Below, one piece after another: positions 22,018 through 31,011 of a DNA stretch of 46,117 nucleotides. This DNA comes from Oscillochloris sp. ZM17-4. GTDB lineage: Bacteria > Chloroflexota > Chloroflexia > Chloroflexales > Chloroflexaceae. A program made the translations under genes and the position numbers. The stretch is from NCBI RefSeq assembly GCF_019599295.1, contig NZ_JAIEWN010000029.1, forward strand, positions 26,150 through 72,266, given 5' to 3'. The notes under the pieces are model-generated. The model did not search any database, was not told where the DNA came from, and worked only from the letters and a program-made list of their open reading frames with translations. Numbering within the stretch: the first letter of the stretch is position 1; each line of letters opens with the position of its first letter.

Positions 22018-23505
22018 ATGCGCAAGTTTATCTTCCCGATCATCGTGATCGTCCTGATCGCCGGCGGCGGCTTCTTCGCCTTCAGCGGGAACCTGCCCAG
22101 CCTGGCGGCCACGCCCGAGCCGACCATGCCGGCGCAGACGCAGGCCCAGGCGGTGGTGGCCGACGCCAAGGTGCTGCCCGCCGCCGATGTGACGCTCTCC
22201 TTCGACCGCGCCGGCACGGTGGCCGAGATCATGGTGCGCGAGGGCGACGCCGTGCAGGCCGGGCAGCCCCTGGCCCGCCTCGACACCCGCGCCCTGGAGC
22301 TGCGCGTCAGGCAGGCCCAGGTCGGCCTCGACCAGGCCCAGGCCCGCTACGAGCAGATCGCCGCCGGGGCCTCGCCCGAGGCGATCGCCGCCGCCGACGC
22401 CGCCGTGGCCCAGGCCCAGGCCAGCGCCACCCAGGTGGCCGCCGGGGTGACAGGCCAGGATCTGGCCGCCGCCCAGGCACAGCTCGCCGAGGCCAACGCC
22501 GCCCTGGCCCAGCTGCTCGACGGCCCGAAGCGCACCGAGGTGACCCAGGCCCAGGCCGCGCTCGACCAGGCCAGCTCGGCCCTGACCAGCCAGCGCGACG
22601 GGCTCTCGGCCGCCAAGACGAGCGCCCAGCTCCAGCTCGACCAGGCCGCCAACGCGCTGCGCAACGCCCAGGACAGCTACTCGCGGATCTACTGGGACAA
22701 CCGCGAGAAGGAGTCGCTGCCGGGCGACCTGCCCCAGGCCCTGATCGACGCCGAGGCCGCCGCCCTGCGCGCCGTCGACAGCGCCGAGGCGGCCATGGGC
22801 CAGGCGCAGGTGGCCCTGGAGAACGCCGGCCAGGCCGAGTCCGCCGGGGTCGCCTCGGCCGAGGCCCGCGTCCGCGACGCCCAGGCCCGCCTCGACCAGC
22901 TGGTCGCCCCGGCCGACGCCGATAAGGTGGCCGCCGCGAAGGCCCGCGTGGCCGCAGCTCAGGCCAGCCTGGCGAAGCTGCGCGGCCCCGCCCGCAGCAC
23001 CCAGCTCGACGTGGCCGAGGCGGCGATCTCGCAGGCCGAGGCCGCCCGCGAGCAGGTGGCCGCCCCTGTCCGCGAGGTGGACATGACGGTGGCCAAGGTC
23101 GCCGTCGACGCCGCGAAGGTGTCGCTTGAGCAGGCCCAGCTCGACCTGGAGCAGGCCACGCTCAGCGCGCCCTTCGCCGGCACGGTGGCCCGCATCGACC
23201 TGGACATCGGCGCGCTGACCGGCCCCAGCGGCCCGGCCATCGTGCTGGCCGACCTCTCCAGCTGGCGGATCGAGACCGACGACCTGACCGAGCTGGACGT
23301 GGTCAAGCTGCGCGAGGGCGACGCCGTGACCGTCACCTTCGACGCGCTGCCCGACGTGAGTCTGCCCGGCACGATCACGATGATCAAGCCGCAGGGCAGC
23401 AACCGCCAGGGCGACATCGTCTACACCGTGGTGGTGGCCCTCGGGCAGGAGGAGGCCCGCCTGCGCTGGAACATGACCGCCGTGGTGACGGCGAGTTCTC
23501 TCTAG
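22018..23505 (+). CDS. Membrane-fusion (HlyD/MacA-like) subunit of the ABC exporter
   Basis: A protein of 495 residues with an N-terminal membrane anchor (FIFPIIVIVLIAGGGFFAF). The first lipoyl half-motif is VTLSFDRAGTVAEIMVREGDAVQAGQPLARLDT. A long Ala/Gln-rich coiled coil (about 85-370, dominated by AQA and DQA words) follows. The second lipoyl half is LSAPFAGTVARIDLDIGALTG, and a beta-barrel ends near GDIVYTVVVAL. It would bridge the permease to the outside. Because Chloroflexia envelopes are unusual, the presence of an outer partner is uncertain. It is the third gene of the operon. Confidence 0.92.
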   Translation: MRKFIFPIIVIVLIAGGGFFAFSGNLPSLAATPEPTMPAQTQAQAVVADAKVLPAADVTLSFDRAGTVAEIMVREGDAVQAGQPLARLDTRALELRVRQAQVGLDQAQARYEQIAAGASPEAIAAADAAVAQAQASATQVAAGVTGQDLAAAQAQLAEANAALAQLLDGPKRTEVTQAQAALDQASSALTSQRDGLSAAKTSAQLQLDQAANALRNAQDSYSRIYWDNREKESLPGDLPQALIDAEAAALRAVDSAEAAMGQAQVALENAGQAESAGVASAEARVRDAQARLDQLVAPADADKVAAAKARVAAAQASLAKLRGPARSTQLDVAEAAISQAEAAREQVAAPVREVDMTVAKVAVDAAKVSLEQAQLDLEQATLSAPFAGTVARIDLDIGALTGPSGPAIVLADLSSWRIETDDLTELDVVKLREGDAVTVTFDALPDVSLPGTITMIKPQGSNRQGDIVYTVVVALGQEEARLRWNMTAVVTASSL

Positions 23506-23544
23506 CGTATGGAGATGCCATGTGCCCAGCAGGCACATGCTGCA

Positions 23545-23619
23545 CTGATGGTGCTGCGGCGCGGCTACGCCGCGCCGCAGCACCATCAGTTTTTTTGTGG
23601 GAGAGCGAAGCTCTCCCAC
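23545..23619 (+). terminator. Rho-independent terminator element, second copy
   Basis: A 21-bp perfect stem (23545-23565 / 23569-23589, loop TAC) is followed by seven T (23590-23596). A second perfect hairpin, GTGGGAGAGC-GAA-GCTCTCCCAC (23597-23619), follows, then CCTCACCG. It ends the ABC exporter operon and is a copy of the element at 11286-11359. Confidence 0.9.
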
Positions 23620-23687
23620 ACCCTCACCGAGCTGTCTTCATATTCCCATTGCGCATGCCAGAGCCCGCGTGCTATCCTGCCCCGACC

Positions 23688-25661
23688 ATGAGACGACACA
23701 TCTACCCGCTGGCGGCGCTGCTCGCTCTGACGGCCATCCTGCTCGCCGCGCTCCCGGCTGAGGCGCAGACGGTCACGTCAACCCAGCCCGCCGCAATCAG
23801 CCTCTTCGGCATGAACACCTACTTCACCGGCCGCGAGCGGATCAGCCGCGACGGCGACGCGGGGGTTGCGACGCTGATCGCCAAGGGCCGCCAGATCGGC
23901 GTGGCATGGGCCCGCGAGGAGCTGAGCTGGGGCAACATCGAGCGCGAGGGCAAGGGCCTGTGGCAGTGGGACGATATCGACATACGGATCGGCGCGGCCG
24001 CCCAGGCCGGCTACGGGGTCGTCGGCATGCTGCTCACCACGCCGGCCTGGGCCAGGGTGGGCGACTGCGGCGTCCGCACGCTGCGCTACATCTACGCCGG
24101 CGTGCGCGCCGAGAGCTACTGGTGCCCGCCGGCCAGCCCGCAGGACTTCGCCGACTATGTGCGGGCCACCGTCGAGCGCTACGACGGCGACGGGGTGGAC
24201 GACGCGCCGGGCTCGCCGCGCGTGGCCGCCTGGCAGATCTGGAATGAGCCCAACGCCTGGGAGACATGGCCGGGCAGCCCGGCTGAGTTCGCCGCGATCT
24301 GGCAGGCCGGCTACAGCGCCGCCAGGGCCGCCGACCCGACGGCGGTCGTCGCCTCGCCAGGGCTCTATGTCTTCGACGGGCAGTGGCAGGATGGCGTGGG
24401 GCATGGCGATGGCCTGCGCTTCTTCGATGAGGCGCTGGCCGCCCGCCCTTCCCTCTGGGGCAGCTTCGACGCCCTGGCCGTCCACCCCTACATGCCCGAT
24501 GTCGCGCCCGATCAGCCCGGGCTCTATGGCTCCATCAGCCTGTGGGGCCGCCTGAGCACCGCGCGCGCCTGGCTCGATGAGCACACCCGGCGCTATGGCG
24601 GCCCGCCGAAGCCGCTCTGGGTCAGCGAGGTCGGCTGGTCCACCTGCACGGCCGCCCAGGCCGACTGCTACGCCGGGGCGGCGGCGGGCGTGCAGCAGGA
24701 GGCAGGGGCCAGGGGCCAGGAGCAGCAGGCTGGCCAGCCTACGGCCTTCCTCGGCCCGATGGCCACTGGCGCCTACACCGACACGTCTGCGCCGCAGCTC
24801 GACTCCGCCGGGCTCGCCGCGCTGGTCGGCAAGAGCGAGGACCAGCAGGCCAGCTACCTGGTGCGGGCCTACGGGCTGGCGATGGCCGCCGGCGTGCAGC
24901 ACATGAGCTGGTTCCAGCTCGAGGACAAGTTCGACGGCTCGGCGCACAACTTCTGGGAGGAGGCGGCGATCTTCGGCACCGCCGCCGAGGGCTACCGGGC
25001 CAAGCCGGCGGCCCAGGCCTACGCGGCCATGTCCGGGCTGCTGACGGGGGCGAGCTTCCTCGGCTTCGGCGGGCTGAGCACCTTCGCCTACAGCCCGGCG
25101 GCGCTCAGCCCACAGGCCCGCTTCCACCTGCGCTTTCTCACCGCCGACAACCGGCTCGTCGATCTGCTCTGGCGGAACAGCGGTGTGGGGACCGTCTACC
25201 TGCCCCTGGAGCCGGGGCGCGGGGCCGAGCTGCTCGACCGCGCGGGCGCGGCGCAGGGGCTGAGCATCGTCGGCGGCGCGGCCCAGCTTGCGCTCAGCGA
25301 GAGCCCGATCTACCTTATCCAGAGCATCTCACCCGGCCTCACGATAGCGCCCGCCAGCCTGGATGTGCATGTGCAGCCGGACGACCCGCCGCAGCAGCTG
25401 AGCATCGTTGTCGCCAACAGCGGCTCCGGCGCGATCAGCTGGGCGGCGACGACGGACGCCGCCTGGGCCGACGTGCAGACGCCCGCCGGCCAGGGCTACC
25501 GCAGCCTCCTGCGCATCAGCCTCAGCCCGGCCGGGCTGAGGCTGGGCAGCTACAGCGCGATCCTGCGCGTCAGTAGCTCCGCCGGAACCAGCGATATCCC
25601 GCTGCGCATGGTGGTGAGCGAGCATGTCTATCGGCGCTACCTGCCCTTTGTGGGGCGATAG
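23688..25661 (+). CDS. Secreted clan-A glycoside hydrolase with C-terminal BACON-like domain
   Basis: A 657-residue exported enzyme. The signal peptide (MRRHIYPLAALLALTAILLAALPAEAQ) has its cleavage after AEA. The TIM barrel carries the acid/base Glu in WQIWNEPNAW and the nucleophile Glu in LWVSEVGWS, the pattern of clan GH-A (GH5, GH39 or GH51-like). The substrate is unknown. The last 100 residues (LTIAPASLDVHVQPDDPPQQ... ISWAATTDAAWADV) look like a BACON domain. The protein ends RRYLPFVGR, a tail similar to that of the Asp-box protein at 26707. A (CAGGGGC)3 repeat at 24703-24723 lies inside the gene. A possible promoter (TTGCGC, 18 bases, TATCCT) ends about ten bases before ATG 23688, implying an almost leaderless transcript. 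Confidence 0.85.
   Translation: MRRHIYPLAALLALTAILLAALPAEAQTVTSTQPAAISLFGMNTYFTGRERISRDGDAGVATLIAKGRQIGVAWAREELSWGNIEREGKGLWQWDDIDIRIGAAAQAGYGVVGMLLTTPAWARVGDCGVRTLRYIYAGVRAESYWCPPASPQDFADYVRATVERYDGDGVDDAPGSPRVAAWQIWNEPNAWETWPGSPAEFAAIWQAGYSAARAADPTAVVASPGLYVFDGQWQDGVGHGDGLRFFDEALAARPSLWGSFDALAVHPYMPDVAPDQPGLYGSISLWGRLSTARAWLDEHTRRYGGPPKPLWVSEVGWSTCTAAQADCYAGAAAGVQQEAGARGQEQQAGQPTAFLGPMATGAYTDTSAPQLDSAGLAALVGKSEDQQASYLVRAYGLAMAAGVQHMSWFQLEDKFDGSAHNFWEEAAIFGTAAEGYRAKPAAQAYAAMSGLLTGASFLGFGGLSTFAYSPAALSPQARFHLRFLTADNRLVDLLWRNSGVGTVYLPLEPGRGAELLDRAGAAQGLSIVGGAAQLALSESPIYLIQSISPGLTIAPASLDVHVQPDDPPQQLSIVVANSGSGAISWAATTDAAWADVQTPAGQGYRSLLRISLSPAGLRLGSYSAILRVSSSAGTSDIPLRMVVSEHVYRRYLPFVGR
24703..24723. 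repeat. Seven-base tandem repeat CAGGGGC inside the glycosidase gene
   Basis: Two perfect units and one CAGGAGC unit in period 7. It encodes part of a Gln/Ala/Gly-rich stretch (QQEAGARGQEQQAGQ) that looks like an insertion in a loop following the nucleophile strand. Confidence 0.65.
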
Positions 25662-25753
25662 ATGTGGCTTTGCAAATACCGTGCATATCCATGACAAATG
25701 TGGTACGCTATAGATGCGACGAGACGAACACCCGATCAACCAAGGGCACCACA

Positions 25754-26644
25754 ATGGCAACAGCTATTTCCGATACCATGACCGAGCAGCGCTACAGCGT
25801 GAGCGAGAGCTTTCTCTCAGGCGAGCATGGCAAGACCCGCTACTGGGCCTCGCAGCCGCAGCACGGGCTGCCGGTCGTATTCATCCACGGCTACGCCGCC
25901 ATGATCGACCACTGGCGGCGGATCATCCGCCCGGTGGCGCGCGAGCACACCTTCTACGCGCTCGACCTCTACGGCTTCGGCCAGTCGGCCCGCCCGAGGG
26001 GCACGCCCACCAGGGAGCGCTGGGCCAAGCAGGTGGCCGACTTCATCCGCGAGGTGGTCGGCGGGCCGGCGGTGATCGTCGGCCACTCGATGGGCGGCGT
26101 GGTCGCCGTCGAGGTGGCCCGGCGCTACCCCGAGCTGACCCGCGGCCTCGTCCTGGTGAACAGCTCAGGCATGCAGGTCTCGGAGCGCCCGCCCAGCCAG
26201 TTCGACATGATGATGATGTCGGCGATCGGCGCGCCGCTGCTCGGCGAGGCGGTGGCCGGGCTCTTCACCAACCCGCTGAGCGTCGATTGGAGCGTGCGCC
26301 AGGGGCTGCTCTCGGCCTACCACCACAAGGAGCGGGTCACGGATGAGCTGGTCGAGACCTTCAGCGCGCCGCTGCGCAGGTACGGGGCGGCCTCATACTT
26401 GGCGGTCAGCCGCAACTTCCAGGGGCTGATCATCGACGCCAAGGCGGGCGAGATCACCGCGCCGTCGCTGCTAATCTGGGGCGCCGAGGATCGCTCCATC
26501 CCGCCGTCGGACGCCGAGGCGATCAAGGGGCGCGTGCTGCCGCAGGCCGAGTTAGCCATCCTGCCATCCACCGGCCACTGCCCCTTCGATGAGACACCCG
26601 AGCTCTTCTGCGACGCGCTGCTGCCCTGGCTTGGCAGATTGTAG
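25754..26644 (+). CDS. Alpha/beta hydrolase
   Basis: A 296-residue alpha/beta-hydrolase fold protein. The oxyanion strand is VVFIHGYAAMIDHWRR, the nucleophile elbow GHSMGG, the acid Asp lies in LLIWGAEDRSIPP, and the His is in STGHCPFDE. These make a complete catalytic triad. No signal peptide is present, so it acts in the cytoplasm. The group includes esterases, haloalkane dehalogenases and C-C bond hydrolases, and the substrate cannot be told. ATG 25754 is chosen because CAAGGG lies a few bases upstream and conservation starts soon after. Confidence 0.9.
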   Translation: MATAISDTMTEQRYSVSESFLSGEHGKTRYWASQPQHGLPVVFIHGYAAMIDHWRRIIRPVAREHTFYALDLYGFGQSARPRGTPTRERWAKQVADFIREVVGGPAVIVGHSMGGVVAVEVARRYPELTRGLVLVNSSGMQVSERPPSQFDMMMMSAIGAPLLGEAVAGLFTNPLSVDWSVRQGLLSAYHHKERVTDELVETFSAPLRRYGAASYLAVSRNFQGLIIDAKAGEITAPSLLIWGAEDRSIPPSDAEAIKGRVLPQAELAILPSTGHCPFDETPELFCDALLPWLGRL

Positions 26645-26685
26645 AAAGCAGAAGGGGCGGCTTGTGAGCCGCCCCTTCTGCTTTC
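26644..26685. terminator. Bidirectional terminator between convergent genes
   Basis: Perfect 19-base arms (GAAAGCAGAAGGGGCGGCT and its complement) surround a TGTG loop. It starts at the last base of the hydrolase stop codon and lies 21 bases beyond the 3' end of the opposing Asp-box gene. A-rich and T-rich ends on both sides suit termination in either direction. Confidence 0.8.
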
Positions 26686-26706
26686 CAGTGTCATGCCCCA
26701 TGATCG

Positions 26707-29700
26707 CTAGCGGATCAGCAGTGGTATGTAGACGTCGAATGAAGGTAGCTCGCCGCTGCCGCTCAGGCCCACGCTGTGCGGGTTGCCTTCCGCATCGTGG
26801 CTGATCGTCAGCGCGCCGCTGCGGCTGCCCGCCGTCGTCGGGGTGAAGGTCACGCTGATCGTGCAGCTCGCCCCCGCCGCCAGGGTGGCCCCACAGGTGG
26901 TTGCGTGCGCAAAGTCGCCGCTCGCCACAATGCCGCTGATGCCCAGCGTGTCACTCCCGCTGTTGGTCAGCGTCACCTGCTTGGTGCTGATGCTGCCGAC
27001 CCGCACGCCGCCGAAGCTCAGGCTACTGCCCGATATGATCACCGCTGGGGCGATACCGGTGCCGCCCAGGGTCACGCTCTGCGGGCTGCCGGTCGCATCG
27101 TTGGTGATCGTCAGCGCGCTGCTGCGGCTGCCCGTCGTCGTCGGGGTGAAGGTCACGCTGATCGTGCAGCTCGCCCCCGCCGCCAGGGTGGCCCCACAGG
27201 TGCTCGTTCGCGCGAAGTCGCCGCTCGCCACGATGCCGCTGATCGCCAGCGTGTCGCTCCCGCTATTGGTCAGCGTCACCTGCTGCGCTGCGGTCGTTGT
27301 GCCGACCCGCACGCTGCCGAAGCTCAGGCTGCCCTCCGACAGGCTGACCGCCGGGGCGATTCCCGCCCCGCTCAGGCCCACGCTGTGCGGGCTGCCGGCC
27401 GCATCATTGGTGATCGTCAGCGTGCCGCTGCGGCTACCCGTCGCCGTCGGCGTGAAGGTCACATCGATGGTGCAGCTCGCCGCCGGCACCAGCGTGGCCC
27501 CACAGTCGTTGGATTGGGCAAAGTCCCCGTCCGCCGCAATGTCGCTGATATGCAGGTCGGCGGCGCCGCTGTTGGTGAATGTCACCTGCTGCGCCGCGCT
27601 GGTGCTGCCGACCCGCAGGGTGCTGAAGCCAACGCTACCGGTCGAGAGCGCGGCGTTCGCCAGCGCCTGGTACACGCCGCGCCCGTGGGTCGCCGCCGTC
27701 AGCGTGTTGCCCACCCAGAACAGCTCATCGACCGAGACATTCGACGGCCCATCGTGGGGCAGGCTCCAGGTGGCCCCGGCGTCCTCGCTGGCGAAGATGC
27801 CCACCTCGCTGCCGACGTAGATCCGGCTGCTGTCGAGCGGGCTGATCACCAGCGAGCGCACTGGGGCGTTGGGCAGCCCGGTCGCCCCGGCGCCGGTGCG
27901 GTCGGCCCAGGTTGCGCCGCCGTCGGCGGTGCGGTAGACGTTATCGGCGCTAAAGCCGCCGAAGGTCACGTAGACGATCGCGCTGTTGTTCGGGTCGATG
28001 GCGATCCGGTTCGCGTAGCGGTTCGGCAGGCCGACGCCGTTGGTGTCTACCTGCGTCCAGGTCGGCGACGCCGCCGTGCCGTTGGTCGTCTGATAGACAT
28101 TGCCGTTGTTATGGCCGACCCAGATGATATCCGAGTTGCCCGGGGCGACCGCGATCGCGCTGATGTTGCTGCCGACGCTCGGCTTGATCGCCGCCCACTG
28201 CGGTCCGGTGGAGTTGGTGTTGGGCGCCTTGACATTGTTCGTGCGCCAGAGCGAGAGGCCGCCGACCAGCATGCGGTTGGAGTCGTTCGGGTCGAGAATG
28301 AAGGGCGCGATGAAGTTGGCAGCGCTGTTCGCGGCGTCAGTGATCGTGTAGGGGGCCGGCTTCCATGCATAGGCGCTCCCCGTCCAGTACTGGCCAGAGA
28401 TATACGCGGCCGAGTTGACAGTGGCGCCGGTCGAGGTGCGGTGGATATTTGCGTAGACATACTCGCCGTAGAAGTAGTTCGAGTCATTGGGGTCGGCGGC
28501 CGAGAAGCCGCCGTCGCCGCCATAGACCTTGACCCAGCCCTCGCTATCGCCGTGATAGGCCAGGGTGCCGTTATCCTGGGCGCCGCCGATAATCACGCCC
28601 GTGCTGGCGTTGCCGGCCGCCCCGTAGAACTGGGTGATCCCCAGGTTGTTGTTCAGCTCCTGCCAGCCGGTGGTGTTATAGGGATAGTCGCCGCCGAGGG
28701 TGCTGATATTAACAGCCTTATAGATGCCGCCATCATTGCCGAAGTAGACCGTGCGGTTGGTTGTGCCGTTATAGCCGGGGTCGGCCACAATTGCGTGCTG
28801 GTCGGCGTGCGCTGAGGAGGGCGAGTACTGCCAGGAGCTGACCTGGGTGAGGCTCGCGCCGCCATTCGTGCTGCGCCAGAGGTCGATCCCGCCGACGATC
28901 AGGGTGTTGGGGTTGTCTGGCGCCACCCAGATGATGTTGTCGTACCAGCCCTGTCCGCCCAGGTAGCTATAGCCCGTGCTCACCAGGCTATAGCTCTGCC
29001 CGCCGTCGGTGCTCTTCCAGATCTCGCCGCTGTTGATATCGACCGAGGCATAGATCGTGCCAGGGGCGGCGACACTCGGCGCATAGGCGACCTCGACCCG
29101 GCGGGAGGTGCTAGTGCTAAGCGGTATCCCACTCGCCGCTGTCCAGCTCACCCCGCCATTCGTCGAGTACCAGGCATCGCCATAGCGCCCGCCTGCTACG
29201 GCATAGGTTGGGTCATTTGGGTTAAAGTTAACATCAAGAGTCTGGGTGGACCACACCTGGGTCCAGGAACTGCCGCCATCCGTCGAGCGGTAGATCCCGG
29301 TTCGCGTCGCGGCCAGCAGGGTCGCGCCGTCATTGGAAATATCCAGGCGGTTGACATAGACAAAGTTGCTGTTCGCAGTGGCGCTCAGCTGGCTCCAGCT
29401 CACCCCGCCATCGCTGCTCTTAAAGATGCCGGCGCCCTGGATGCCATCGATGTTATAGAAGCCCTCGCCGGTGCCGGCGTACATCACATCGGAGTTGGTG
29501 GGGTCCATCACCATGGTCGAGACGGCCAGGTTGCTCATAAAGTCGTCCACCGGATCCCAGCGCGTGCCGCCGTTGCTGCTGTACCAGATGCCGCCGGAGA
29601 CGCTGCCGGCCCACATGCGGCTCGTCTGGGTGGGGTGGATGACCAGCGCGCGGATGCGCCCGCCGATATTGCCCGGCCCGAGCCACTTCCACTGGTCCTG

Positions 29701-30138
29701 GGCGATCCCGGCCGCCGGCGGACCGCTCGGGTCGGCGGCGCGCATCTGGGCGACGTGCTCAAGCGCCAGGCCGATGCCGTCGGGCTTGATGCTGCCATCC
29801 TCGCTGCGCAGGGCCAGGTTGCGCCAGGCGAGCGCCTCGTCGGGCTTATCGGGCATGGGGCTACCCACCCGGAAGATCGCCCGGTCGAGCTTGTCCTGCG
29901 GCATGACACAGATCGCCGCCGGGCTGAGGCTGCGCAGCCTGCCCAGCTGCTCCGCCATCTCGACGCTGATCTGGCGGTGGGCGGCGATCTCGGCGAGGCT
30001 CAGCCCCGGCCGATCGCAGAGCTCGCCCGTCGCGCGGCCACGTACAAAAAGCAGGCCGCCCCCGACGACGACGATCAGCGTCGCCACAACAACCGCACCC
30101 CCGCGAAGCCGAGCTTGGAGTGACATGAGCCAGCGCAT
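26707..30138 (-). CDS. Large exported Asp-box (BNR) protein with three choice-of-anchor D domains
   Basis: A protein of 1143 residues. A single N-terminal hydrophobic segment (VVVATLIVVVGGGLLFV, 15-31) exports or anchors it. Residues of about 150-830 form beta-propellers with repeated Asp-box words such as SSDGGVSW, STDGGSSW, STNGGASL, TADGGATW and SEDAGATW, as in sortilin/YCF48-type propellers. Three tandem HYDIN-like choice-of-anchor D domains of about 100 residues follow (LSFGSVRVG, CGATLAAGASCTISVTFTPT). It ends FDVYIPLLIR, like the glycosidase at 23688. Such proteins often bind surface polymers, but no catalytic residues are evident. AGGGGG precedes ATG 30138 by about five bases. It is probably co-transcribed with the lipoprotein gene 29 bp upstream. 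Confidence 0.88.
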   Translation of the reverse strand: MRWLMSLQARLRGGAVVVATLIVVVGGGLLFVRGRATGELCDRPGLSLAEIAAHRQISVEMAEQLGRLRSLSPAAICVMPQDKLDRAIFRVGSPMPDKPDEALAWRNLALRSEDGSIKPDGIGLALEHVAQMRAADPSGPPAAGIAQDQWKWLGPGNIGGRIRALVIHPTQTSRMWAGSVSGGIWYSSNGGTRWDPVDDFMSNLAVSTMVMDPTNSDVMYAGTGEGFYNIDGIQGAGIFKSSDGGVSWSQLSATANSNFVYVNRLDISNDGATLLAATRTGIYRSTDGGSSWTQVWSTQTLDVNFNPNDPTYAVAGGRYGDAWYSTNGGVSWTAASGIPLSTSTSRRVEVAYAPSVAAPGTIYASVDINSGEIWKSTDGGQSYSLVSTGYSYLGGQGWYDNIIWVAPDNPNTLIVGGIDLWRSTNGGASLTQVSSWQYSPSSAHADQHAIVADPGYNGTTNRTVYFGNDGGIYKAVNISTLGGDYPYNTTGWQELNNNLGITQFYGAAGNASTGVIIGGAQDNGTLAYHGDSEGWVKVYGGDGGFSAADPNDSNYFYGEYVYANIHRTSTGATVNSAAYISGQYWTGSAYAWKPAPYTITDAANSAANFIAPFILDPNDSNRMLVGGLSLWRTNNVKAPNTNSTGPQWAAIKPSVGSNISAIAVAPGNSDIIWVGHNNGNVYQTTNGTAASPTWTQVDTNGVGLPNRYANRIAIDPNNSAIVYVTFGGFSADNVYRTADGGATWADRTGAGATGLPNAPVRSLVISPLDSSRIYVGSEVGIFASEDAGATWSLPHDGPSNVSVDELFWVGNTLTAATHGRGVYQALANAALSTGSVGFSTLRVGSTSAAQQVTFTNSGAADLHISDIAADGDFAQSNDCGATLVPAASCTIDVTFTPTATGSRSGTLTITNDAAGSPHSVGLSGAGIAPAVSLSEGSLSFGSVRVGTTTAAQQVTLTNSGSDTLAISGIVASGDFARTSTCGATLAAGASCTISVTFTPTTTGSRSSALTITNDATGSPQSVTLGGTGIAPAVIISGSSLSFGGVRVGSISTKQVTLTNSGSDTLGISGIVASGDFAHATTCGATLAAGASCTISVTFTPTTAGSRSGALTISHDAEGNPHSVGLSGSGELPSFDVYIPLLIR

Positions 30139-30167
30139 ACTTCCCCCTAACGTGCCGACCTGAGGCG

Positions 30168-30731
30168 TCAGGTCCGCACAATGACACTAAGGGTAAACTG
30201 CATCACGGGTGGTGAGCAGGGCTGATTGGTCGAACAAGGCTCCGGCCGGCTGGTCACCATCACGTCAGTCTGGCCGGGGCGCATCGCCCGGAGCTGCCAG
30301 CCCGTGTCGCCGGGGCGATCGAGCCGATCGGCAGCGGTGAGCATGGCCAAGATATCGCCGCTGTAGCTGATATTCCACCCGGCCGCATCCTGGGGCGGGA
30401 TCAGCCGGATAACCTGGCCGACCGTGAGCGTGACCTCCGGTGCCGCGGGCGGGAGCGTGACGAGCACCTCGCCGGGCGCAGGGAGGCTTGTGGGCGACGC
30501 GGCGACGGTCGGGGCAGGCGCAAGGGCAGCGGTAGGGGCGAGAGTCGCGCTTGGAGCGGGGATAGCAGTGGGGGCGGGGGGCGCAGTAGCCTTGGCTGTC
30601 GCTGTCGGGGTGGGCGGGGCCGCCCCCAACAGGGCTGATGGCGAGGGCGCCGGGGCGGGCGAGCCGCGCAGATCACGCGCGCCGCATGCAGCCAGGGCGA
30701 GCGCCATGCCGGCGAGCAGGAGAGTCCGCAC
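30168..30731 (-). CDS. Lipoprotein with Pro/Ala/Thr-rich linker
   Basis: A lipoprotein of about 187 residues. The lipobox LALAACG follows a short h-region (VRTLLLAGMALALAAC). A low-complexity linker (PAPAPSPSALLG... PAPTVAASP) leads to a C-terminal domain with VGQVIRLIPP, GWNISYSG and PGQTDVMVTSRPEPC. That part distantly recalls chagasin/I42-type inhibitor folds, but I would not rely on it. The start is set at GTG 30731 because AAGGG lies nine bases upstream and the signal peptide then starts correctly; ATG 30767 is the alternative. It is the first gene of a pair with the Asp-box protein. Confidence 0.7.
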   Translation of the reverse strand: MRTLLLAGMALALAACGARDLRGSPAPAPSPSALLGAAPPTPTATAKATAPPAPTAIPAPSATLAPTAALAPAPTVAASPTSLPAPGEVLVTLPPAAPEVTLTVGQVIRLIPPQDAAGWNISYSGDILAMLTAADRLDRPGDTGWQLRAMRPGQTDVMVTSRPEPCSTNQPCSPPVMQFTLSVIVRT

Positions 30732-30825
30732 CTGAGCGTGCCCTTGATAAGAGCCTGAGTTTAACATATTATTCACAGATGTCAGCTTACTCGGCAATGC
30801 AGGCACATCTCAAGAATCCCTAAAG

Positions 30826-30831
30826 ATTATA
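30826..30831 (-). promoter_or_regulatory. Possible -10 box for the lipoprotein gene
   Basis: A perfect TATAAT on the minus strand in an AT-rich gap, about 95 bases before the GTG start. No good -35 is seen, so the promoter may depend on an activator or another sigma factor. Confidence 0.45.
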
Positions 30832-30894
30832 AGCTCACTTGCTCACATCTGAGGCATTGGCAATTTCATTACGAGTTAAGATAGGACAAGATTG

Positions 30895-30943
30895 AGCGGG
30901 AGGGTTTTAGCGAGGGCGAAGCCCTCGTCGAAACCCTCCCGCT
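30895..30943. repeat. Palindrome with GCGAAGC-type loop
   Basis: AGCGGGAGGGTTT and CGAGGGC pair with their complements around a GAA loop, with a three-base mismatch (TAG/TCG) in between. It lies downstream of trpE and upstream of the lipoprotein promoter. Confidence 0.75.
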
Positions 30944-30974
30944 ATGGTGTCAGCAACAACGCGGTCTACTGATG

Positions 30975-31007
30975 AGTATGTGGGAGCGCGAAGCGCTCCC
31001 ACATACT
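30975..31007. repeat. Perfect palindrome with GCGAAGC-type loop after trpE
   Basis: 15-base arms AGTATGTGGGAGCGC and GCGCTCCCACATACT flank GAA. It starts four bases past the trpE stop on the minus strand, so it may protect or end the trp transcript, although no T-run follows. Confidence 0.8.
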
Positions 31008-31011
31008 CCCG

